Source: Pyrenula massariospora
Taxonomy: Eukaryota > Ascomycota > Eurotiomycetes > Pyrenulales > Pyrenulaceae
NCBI GenBank assembly: GCA_021030905.1
Contig: JAGFMI010000002.1
Location: 2,418,001 to 2,482,000, forward strand
DNA length: 64,000 bases
Direction: 5' to 3'
The notes beneath the pieces are model-generated. The model did no database searches, was not told the DNA's origin, and saw only the letters and a list, made by a program, of their open reading frames with translations. Both the position numbers and the translations under genes were made by a program. Each line of letters starts with the position of its first letter. Position 1 is the stretch's first letter. Below, one piece after another: positions 55,545 to 64,000 of this stretch.

Positions 55545-56652
55545 AGGGAACTCGTAAGAAAGGGATAGGTAAACGCGAGATGTCCATCTCAGAAGCTAGT
55601 ATAGATCAAGGCGACTCACTGTAATTTGAAGCACGGCGGCTGGAAGACGGCCGTCGGAGTAACTTCCAGCCAGGCCAAGTCGACGATGAGAAAGGTTCTC
55701 TTCCTCGGCCTACGTGTAATGAATTAAATTTCTAGGTGAAAAGATAAGCCTCAACATAATATGATGCCATCCTGGGTGGAGACACATTTTCCGGTTTTTT
55801 GAAAAATAATGGAGATTATCGTAGCCTATGAGTCGAGCCATGTCATCGAAGCCTTGGCAATGACTTTCCGTAGCCTAAGTGAAGCCTTCTCATCGCAATC
55901 CAGCCTAGTTATCACAGGCCGTGGCCGATGGTAATCGTTGGTCTTGGCGCCTGTTCGACTGCTAATTGGATGGACCGTGACTTCTATTAGCCAGCCTCGA
56001 ATGTGGTGGCAGTGAATCCTTGCATATGCTGTGAAACAGGTTTCGACCCGTCAGCGAAGCAAATGACACGCCTGGCAGGCACTCGACCGAACGATGTGAG
56101 ACTTGCTGCTAGAATAGAGGGTTTGAGAAACGCAGAGGCACGGGGACACGCGTATGCGGAACTGAAAGGACTCGTTATTTTTGACTATTTAGCGATAAAT
56201 ATAGTCAGCCTAGTACTAGTTGTCAAGGAGGATGTCGTGGATAGTGTTTCCTGTCCTTTGTCCGATGCGACAGTAAAGGGAGCCGCCAAGATGACTACCA
56301 TATTTTCACTCAAAATACTCAGGACTACAGCCTCAGTATTACGCAGAAGTGCGATGACGAAGATAGATGATTATTGGCAATATGAAACATGAAAAATTCC
56401 ATGGTGATATCCCGCCCCCGTGATGCGCTCATTTCTACCATGAAACGAGCGACACAGCATCGCGCAACTGTTCGTTCAGCCTCGTCCGTTTATCACTCGA
56501 TTACCTGGGAGTTGGAACATTTAATTCCCCACTTCGTTGATTGAGTAGTCTCCTAGATGGCCGCATTGATACTTGATATTGTTCTTCCCCAAAGTTCCAC
56601 TTTATAAGCTTTTCTGAGGGACTATTCTGTTTAATCCTATTTGTTTTATAGG
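55545..56652. other. Intergenic region, no gene seen
   Basis: 1.1 kb between the cluster regulator and the Myb/C2H2 gene. A 129-codon frame at 56003-56392 has no family resemblance. The last 60 bp are AT-rich and immediately precede the next ATG. Confidence 0.5.
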
Positions 56653-58987
56653 ATGGCTTCTAGTTCGGATCATAGGAGGGCTTCTATACTTACACCAATC
56701 ACTCCGTTACAGCCAACGTCGACCGGACCATGGAATCCAACCGAGGATGAAATTCTCACCGCTGCTCGCAGGAGCGGCGCCGGCTGGTCGCAAATTCAAG
56801 AGAAACATTTCCCCCACAAATCTGCGAATGCTTGCCGTAAACGCTTTGAACGTCTACAGAGCATGCATAAGGCCGACGAGTGGGACGAACATAGGCTCAA
56901 AGAGCTAGCCGTAGGGTATCGCGACCTTCGCGAGAAGATTTGGAGTCCTTTAGCGGAGCGGATGGGCGAAAAGTGGGAGCAGGTGGAAAAGGCTGTATGC
57001 TCCAACATTTCTCAGGCTGCACGAACTAGGAAATGACGATGTCTAGTGTATGAACCAAGGAATTAGAAACCTGCAGAATCTTGCTGCAAATCCGCGCCGG
57101 GCCAATAGGGGACATTCAAGGTACGGAAGACAAGAACAGCACTTCATACCGCCACAAGACGAGCACGACCCATACGACGACAGCGGCGTAGGTGGCATGT
57201 CCGGAGAAGTCGAAAGTCGGCGATCAAGTGGAGCAGGCATGCCAGGCTGGGCCCAGATTCTGCATAACCCAGGGCCTCCGCCCCGAGATCCGATGCAATA
57301 TCCTCTCAGTAAGTCAGACTTGCCCTGGAAAACAGGGTCGCAAAGCGGCATTGAATCAGCTAGCAAGTTAAAAAGTGGACCCCCTACCACCGGAGAGTCA
57401 GCGACAACTGCTGTGGACGTTGACAATGTCTCTGCCTCTCGGTCTCCTCCACCGCAGACTGCAGAGATTGTGGCTACAAACCCTCGTGAAGGAGGAGCTA
57501 TTGCTTCCGCGGAGGCATCGTCCACGGCCGTGAGCTTGTCTGATGAAGAGTCTCTCACTTCATGTGAGAATCGTGATGACTTTGGCAACTTTGCTAAAGT
57601 GTACGAAAGATTGCTGCAAGACCTGCTCGGGCGATTTCACAAAGGACTTCCGGACCCCTCCGACAAGGGGATCAAAACCCGTGCCGGAGCGAAAAGGACC
57701 GCCTCTCAGGCGATAGGCCGTCAATCTAGCGGTAGAACATTTCCGGTGCCTCCATCAGCTAAGGCAACTGGATCTAACAATGGTAAAAGGCGAGCCAAAC
57801 AAAATAATGATGGAGACGATGCAGACGAAGGGAGCGATGACCCTGGTAATGAACCTGACGGTGGCACCAGAGACGTTGGGAAATTGCTTGCGTGCCCATA
57901 TGCAAAGTTCAATCCTGTTAGATTTTCGGAAATGAACCAAAGCGAGAAGGACTACCGTCGATGCTCGAGCAAATATCTCGCAGACATTAGTAGGTTAAAG
58001 TAAGTCATGCTGGCTTGCTCTTGACACTCGCTCTGACAGGGCCAGGTCGCATTTATACAGGGTCCACAGCAAGCCTTCATACTACTGCGGAAGGTGCTAC
58101 ACCATATTTAACACTCAGGAATCCCTCGATGAGCATACTCGACACATACCTGAATGCGTGATTTGTAATCTCCCAAAATTCACTGAGAAAATGACCACTG
58201 GGCAGCGCAACCAAATTCGCAAGAAAACTCCCGGAAAATCCTTGGAGGACGCCTGGTTCGCCATTTTCACCATCCTATTTCCCAATGCCAAGTTGCCAGA
58301 CTCCCCATGTGAGTATTTTGTTGTAGTCGCCGTCACTTGGCAAGCTAACGCATGGAGGTAGACCTTGAAACAGAGCATTCGAATATAATAGCGAATTTCC
58401 TGTCGTTCTTCCGCACGGAAGGCCCCACAATGTTGCAACTCAGCTTGCGAGAAGAACTTGGCACAGGCACCGGCTTGCCCAATGAAATTAGTGACGCCAT
58501 GCTAGCTCGGGCGGTCGAGCATTGTGTTGAGCAAATCTTGGGCAACTCCAGAGATGGCCATGACACCACTTCTGCAGAGACTGATACGCGACAAGGTGTA
58601 CTGATTAATGCCACACAGAGTCCGTCAAGGAACGCGGTGCGCGGACGGGACTCTGTTTCCCACAGGCAAAGATTATCCCCAAAGTCATCTTCGAGAGGCC
58701 GCCAGAGTGCTCAAAACATCGCAGGTGATCAGAGCGGATTTGAACCTCTGTGTATCCGACGGTCGTCCGAGTTGCCGCCGTCGTCTTCGTCCGCTCACCA
58801 ACCCTTGGTAGACTGCGTCGATCTCGGAGACCTGACAACAGAAGAGTATTGGAATCCATTAGCCCAGAGTCAACCGAGTTTCGGTGCTGGAGAAGACCGC
58901 CAGTTCAATTCACTTCACTCGCCCTTGGCCGACTTTGACTTTAATGATTTCCATGGCAGCAATGTCTTCTCCTTTACCCAGGATTAG
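56653..58987 (+). CDS. Myb/SANT-like and C2H2-like chimeric protein
   Basis: Model join(56653..56994,57047..57999,58040..58308,58362..58987), 729 aa; introns 52, 40 and 53 nt, all canonical. N-terminus: a SANT/Myb-like module (GPWNPTEDEILTAARRSG, then WSQIQEKHFPHKSANACRKRFERLQ) and a following helix block (WEQVEKACMNQGIRNLQNLA, restored by splicing) seen in fungal Myb-like proteins. Then about 250 low-complexity residues. The C-terminal half matches a fungal zinc-finger-type family: KLLACPYAKFNPVRF, YRRCSSKYLADISRLK, ARSHLYRVHSKPSYYCGRCY, ESLDEHTRHIPECVIC, and LPDSPYLETEH across the last intron. No stop separates the halves in exon 2. Either a true fusion or two genes whose boundary (a missed intron or promoter) lies inside 57200-57600. 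Confidence 0.7.
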
Positions 58988-59723
58988 TCACGTCATGCTC
59001 TTTAGGCTCAAGGTTGTGTATCAGAAGTCATCGCGGCTCTCACATGAGGCGGGCGGGCGCCAGTGCCAACAATCAGATGCGCTACGACTTCTGATACCCA
59101 GGCTCGACTCCGGCGAGTCACTTCTGGAGCTCTAAGGCCGTATCCCTTACGAAAAGACATGCAGATAATTCAACAAATGGCCAAAGCGATTGACCTGAGC
59201 TTGGTGGTGCCGTGAAGGAGAGAGTGTTCAATTGGCCGTATTTCTTGACATCGTAGAATATAGACTAGATAGGAACAAGAAGGATAATGGACACTATACA
59301 TTAATAAAAACATAATTTAAATGAGGTACTCAATTTATCAGTAATCCCTCGAATGTGCATCTCTAGAGGGCTAGCTACCTTAAGCCAAGCCCGAAACATC
59401 TTAGGGAGAATGCCCGTGTCACCCTGGCCGCAAGCCTGCAGAATGACTTCAAGTCCAGCTTCTGGAGCTTCTTCTAGCGTCCCAATTTTATTGGCTGCCT
59501 ACGACCCTCCGCGGAGTGTCTATCACGCGTAGATATTTGCTGAATTCGAGGAGCTCTGGCTTATCAGCTGCATACCTATCCTTTCCCTCTTTGGACCTCA
59601 TTGCTTTTCACCAAGTCGATTCCTGCGTGGCCTACTCTCGCTGCTTTCCCTGCTGCCTCACCGGCTGGAAAACTATGATTAGACGGAGAGGAACCAGGTG
59701 ACAACTCATGTCGAGCCGCTCAT
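58988..59723. other. Intergenic region, no gene seen
   Basis: 0.74 kb with the 3' UTR of the Myb/C2H2 gene and the Rav1 promoter. Bases 59250-59350 are AT-rich. Short frames have no family resemblance. Confidence 0.5.
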
Positions 59724-62700
59724 ATGCGAACGATACTCCCCGGAAGGCCCGCTCCAAAACTCCACGCTGTTAGCAACGCCTGGTGGGATGGGCTTCGTAT
59801 CATCGTGAGTGTTGCTCATATGGAATGTGTCTGGCTGTTCTGACCGTTCCCAGACGTACATCTCTGGGAATGCCCTCAATATCCTGGGAGGAGCACAAGA
59901 GCTCCTTCAGACCATCTACGAGCATGACACTACAAGATTTGAGGCGGTAACAATAGAGCAGAGCTCGGGGCGGATCGCCGCCTGTGGCGGAAGTCGAGTC
60001 TTTGTCTACGATCCTCATGGGAGAGAGGATGGCGCACTGAGAGTACACATCTATGGGCGAACGAAAATTTGTTACACTTGCTGACTAGCGGCCGTAGTGG
60101 ACGCGCTCTCACGAGCTCAGACAGACCCAGACTGAGGCAGTCGTGCAGACCTTATCGTGGGGCTCCTCGCAGGAACTGCTGGCCGGCGGATCTCTCCTCA
60201 CGCTGTGGTCCCTGTACCAATCTGAAGAACCCCGACAGATATGGACCCAATTGTCCTCGAGCCCCACAAAGCTTGCGTCCCTCTCTCATGATGGAACTTT
60301 CATCGCCTCCACCGGCCAATACGACCGCCTACTCAAGCTGTGGAGACGGCTGTCCTTTGACACCGACGACGTCCGTTTCGACACTTCATACCTTCTCCAT
60401 CCCGCGACCGTCGTCAACATCCACTGGCGACGGCCGTGGCACCAAGAGCAAAATATTGAGGATCTGTTGTACACATTCTGTGCGGATAATGTTGTCCGGA
60501 TATGGGCTCCGACCGACCCTCATGGACTCTCTGCATTTCAGAGATGGGGGGGGATCGATATGAATGTGTCGATCCAGCCTCGGAACCCTCTGTTGAATCA
60601 GCACTCGCAAAGAAGGTACGGCTGCATCATCGACAGTCGAGATTTTGCCATTGCCGCCGAAAGAGCCGTGCAGACGCAGAATGGCGATGCAGCCGCAAGT
60701 CACGCTCTAGAACACCTGGTCGAAGTTGCCCAAAGAAGCCCGGAAATCTGTGTCATCTTTGACGGTCGAGAGCATCTGTCGGCTTGGGGCATCGAAAATG
60801 CTGGGGGCAAGAATAAGACTGCTTCGAGCATATTCAATATCGCCCATGTGGAAGGCTTGCACGTTGATTTTGGTCAGTCGGCCGTGGCCGAAGAAGACTA
60901 CGCTCAGATCTATGCTTTCCCGGGCGGGATCTCTGACAGCGGTTTCACGATCCTAGTCCACTGCTTCGACGGGAGAATCAATTGGTATGACACCAACCTG
61001 ACCAAGCTCTTTGACACGGCGCCGAATCAGAAGCGCGCCTCCCTCCACACATCGTGGTCTGGTCATGATGGTCCGATCAAGAAGATGGTGCGGACTGTGA
61101 GCGGCAGCGCCATCATTTCTCGCACGGACGAGAATCACGGCATCGTCTGGAGGCAGACGTCTTCTCGCCAGGGGCGTGTGTTGACACGGCAGAGCTCTCT
61201 TGTGTCTTCGGAGCATATCCACAGGAGCTGTGTGATCGCCGAAGGGGATTTTGTCATGTTCCTCCATCTCAATTGCGTGTCACTGTGGGACACCCGCGCT
61301 CAAGAGGCGGAGCTTGTAGGATCGTGTGAATACGCCATGGACGGCAAACCCTTGTGCCTTCTGCTGCTTCCGGCGCCTGCGGAAAAGACCCAAAAATTCT
61401 ACACGGCTGCTATTGGGTCACACATGAAAGGAATCGCATGGGAGGTCAAACTGCCAAAGCCTTCAAACGTACCCTATAGCCAAATAAATGGCCACGAGCC
61501 ATTGATTCAGCAATTCTCGACGTTCGACATTGGCATCTCCGAAGAAGTGTCCTATGTTCTCCCCGTCGACCCTGCTGGAATGGTCACGACCGCTTCGGGG
61601 TTCTTGGACGTCTTCGCCAGAGACCACGCGTTGACGTATTGCGCCAGTGGGACCGTGAGGATGCTCTCCGGACAAGTCGATGAGCAGGCGGGCAGCGTCA
61701 ATTGGCTTGTCACCTCAACGGTTGAGACAGGGGTGCCCAACCCCTCCCTAGCGAGCGGAAGCTCCATCAGGAAAGCTGCCTTGGTGGATCAGACGAAGAC
61801 TGGGCTTACCATCTGGGACACAACGGGAAGTCAACTGGAGTACGAGGAAACTTATTCGGGATCGGATATGATACAAGACTTGGATTGGACGTCGACTCCC
61901 GATGTACAGTCGGTGCTTGCCGTTGGCTTCCCACATCGCATTCTGCTTTTGACTCAGCTTCGGTACGACTATCTCAACGCCGGACCGGCTTGGGCGCCGA
62001 TCCGAGAGATTCTGACACGCGACCTCTCACCGCATCCGATCGGGGATTCATGCTGGCTCGGAAACGGTAGCCTTGTGGTCGGCGCTGGCAACCAGCTGTA
62101 TGTGTACGATCAAGACTTGGATCTTGGCAACAAGTTTATCGGCGACTTGCAATTACCGCTATCTCGAATGCATTCCAAGAATTTGTTCAGCATCGTCCAA
62201 CGCATCAACGGACCTTTACCCGTCTTCCATCCCCAGTTCATCGCGCAGTGTATCTTGTGCGGAAAGCTCGATCTGGTCCACCGAATACTGACCACTCTAC
62301 ATCGCAAGCTGAAATTCTGGACGGAGGACGATGAGATCGAAAGTTTTCTCGGCTTCGACCTAGAGGATTTCTACGCAGAGCCTGATGTTATGTCTCAGTC
62401 GGCACTCAAGGAGATGAAGTCCTCATATGCCGATTTTTCCACGGATGAAGAGTCAGAGACAGTCGACGAAAATGTGGCTGCCATCCTGAACGAGAATCTA
62501 GCCAAGATGACCCTCCCGCAACTCTCCAGTCAAGAACAATTCCATCTAGCAGACATTGTCGAATGCGTCGCCACCGTCTCCAAACACGCCCGCTCTATGG
62601 ACACCAACGCCGCCAAATACCTTCTCTTCTTCCGACAACACATGCTGCGCAAAACTTCTTCCCCGTCCCACCGCGTCACCATCTCCTGGCGCGAAGTAAC

Positions 62701-64000
62701 CTGGGCCCTCCACTCGGGAAGCCAAGACATCCTTCTCGACCTCGTCAGCCGCCAGTTTCAGTCTCCCAGTAATCCTAGCAGCAAGATGCACTGGGAGCAC
62801 GCACGGGAAGCCGGCATCTTCCTCTGGCTTGGCGACATCACCGCCGTCCGCACCCAGCTCGAGACCCTTGCCCGAAACGAGTACACCAAGTCGGAAGATC
62901 GCAATCCGGTCGATTGCAGTCTGTTCTACCTGGCTCTCCGTAAAAAGGCTGTCCTTCAAGGCCTTTGGCGGATGGCCCACGGTAACCGCGAGCAAGCTTC
63001 TACCGCCCGGCTGCTGGCGAACGATTTTACGAATCCCCGCTGGAAGACTGCTGCGCTGAAGAATGCCTATGCCCTCCTAGGGCGACGGCGCTTTCACTAT
63101 GCTGCCGGCTTCTTCTTGCTCGCAGATTCCTTGCAAGATGCAGCCAATGTTTGCGCCAGTCAGATTGGGGACATCCAGCTCGCGGTCGCCATTACCCGTG
63201 CGTATGAAGGCGACGAAGGACCAGTCCTGCAGACCCTAATCAACGAACAAATCCTCCCCACCGCCGCCGAGACGGGCAACCGCTGGATGGCAACATGGGC
63301 CTTCTGGCACCTGAAACGCCGCGATCTCGCCGTACGAGCCCTTGCTGAACCCATCCAAGACCTCCTCCCTTCCTCTTCCCCCCCGACCTCCCCCTCTGAA
63401 TCCGTCTCCCCAGCACGCTCCTCCCGCCCCTCCACGCCACCCGCCAAAATAAACCTCAACGCCAAATCCTACCTCTCCAACGACCCCGCCCTCGTCGTCC
63501 TCTACTCCCAGCTCCGCGAACGCTCCCTCCAGACCCTCCAAGGCGCCACCATGGTGCCCCCCGCCGTGGAATGGGCCTTTATCCTCCGCAACGCGCGGCT
63601 GTACGCGCGGATGGGGTGTGACCTGCTCGCCGTCGGCCTGGTCAGGGGGTGGGAGTTCCTCCGCACCGAGGTCAAGCCGAAAGTGAAGAAGACGCGGAAG
63701 AAGACGATGACTGAGCAGCGGCCGGACCTGCGGAGTCTGCTCAGGCGCAGGAGTTCGCTTGTTGTTGATGATATGTCGTCGCCGCTGAAGAGTCCTGGGG
63801 CGGTGCAGAGTCCCGAGATGATGGGGGGCAGTTTTCACTTTAGGAGCCCGAGTTGGCAGGGGCATGGGAAGGGGGAGGGTGGGGAGGTGATTCCTGAGGA
63901 GGAGAGGAGCACGGAGGAGGGGAAGAAGGACGAGAAGAAGAAGCCGCCGCCGACGGTGTTTGAGGAGCCGAGTGCGAATGATTTGCTGGACAGCTTTGGG
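59724..64000 (+). CDS. RAVE complex subunit Rav1 (partial, 3' end outside window)
   Basis: Rav1 is the large scaffold of RAVE, which reassembles V1 with Vo of the vacuolar H+-ATPase. Model join(59724..59804,59854..60042,60098..>64000), 1391 aa so far with no stop; introns 49 and 55 nt. The N-terminus MRTILPGRPAPKLHAVSNAW, then WDGLRII-TYISGNALNIL joined by splicing, is characteristic. WD40-type repeats follow (ELLAGGSLLTLWS, GTFIASTGQYDRLLKLWRRL, DLLYTFCADNVVRIWAP, and later VSLWDTRAQ and LTIWDTTG). The Rav1p C-terminal helical domain is recognisable from about residue 820: DLDLGNKFIGDLQLPLSRMH, HPQFIAQCILCGKLDLVHRI, LALRKKAVLQGLWRMAHGN, YALLGRRRFHYAAGFFLLAD. A charged low-complexity tail begins around 63650. 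C-to-G codon switch near 63580. Confidence 0.95.

Overview
The window looks like nuclear DNA of a filamentous ascomycete (Pezizomycotina). The genes have short phase-compatible introns (mostly 40-60 nt, GT...AG). They encode fungal families: Zn2Cys6 regulators, a DHA2 drug/toxin-efflux MFS pump, a hydrophobin, a GDS1-type winged-helix protein, an OMS1-like mitochondrial methyltransferase and the RAVE subunit Rav1. I cannot place it below subphylum with confidence. All gene models were spliced by hand and the exon phases were checked.

Layout. 0.7-5.1 kb: a secreted pectin methylesterase and the U2 snRNP-associated factor U2SURP/SR140, both on minus. 7.2-12.1 kb: a 14-TM MFS exporter followed by a Zn2Cys6 regulator. 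12.6-15.5 kb: a Tre1/Vps70-like membrane M28 peptidase with a complete zinc site. 15.5-28.4 kb: a gene-poor stretch holding only a hydrophobin with unusual cysteine spacing, a DUF427 protein and a putative GPI-anchored protein. 28.4-37.7 kb: a GDS1-like protein, a BBE-type FAD oxidase, an OMS1-like methyltransferase divergent from a fructosyl-amino-acid/sarcosine oxidase, and an F-box-like hypothetical. 38.9-46.8 kb: TATA-binding protein (with a 17-nt last exon), a GABA/choline-type permease and a two-RRM SR protein. 48.2-48.5 kb: a 58-residue two-exon twin-CX9C protein resembling complex I assembly factor NDUFAF8, abutting a 15-bp minisatellite. 49.3-55.5 kb: an aminotransferase, a thiamine-diphosphate 2-keto-acid decarboxylase and a divergent Zn2Cys6 regulator. 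56.7-59.0 kb: a protein joining Myb/SANT-like and C2H2-like regions. 59.7-64.0 kb: Rav1, running off the end of the window.

The most interesting system is the 49.3-55.5 kb cluster. Transamination, decarboxylation and a regulator sit together, and both enzyme promoters carry the same 13-bp word with CGG triplets at 8-bp period. This resembles a physically clustered version of the yeast ARO9/ARO10/ARO80 Ehrlich module. Its regulator gene appears to have a non-canonical or broken splice donor in its last intron. A second broad signal is compositional: many coding regions, on either strand, change from C-rich to G-rich on the coding strand part-way along the gene.
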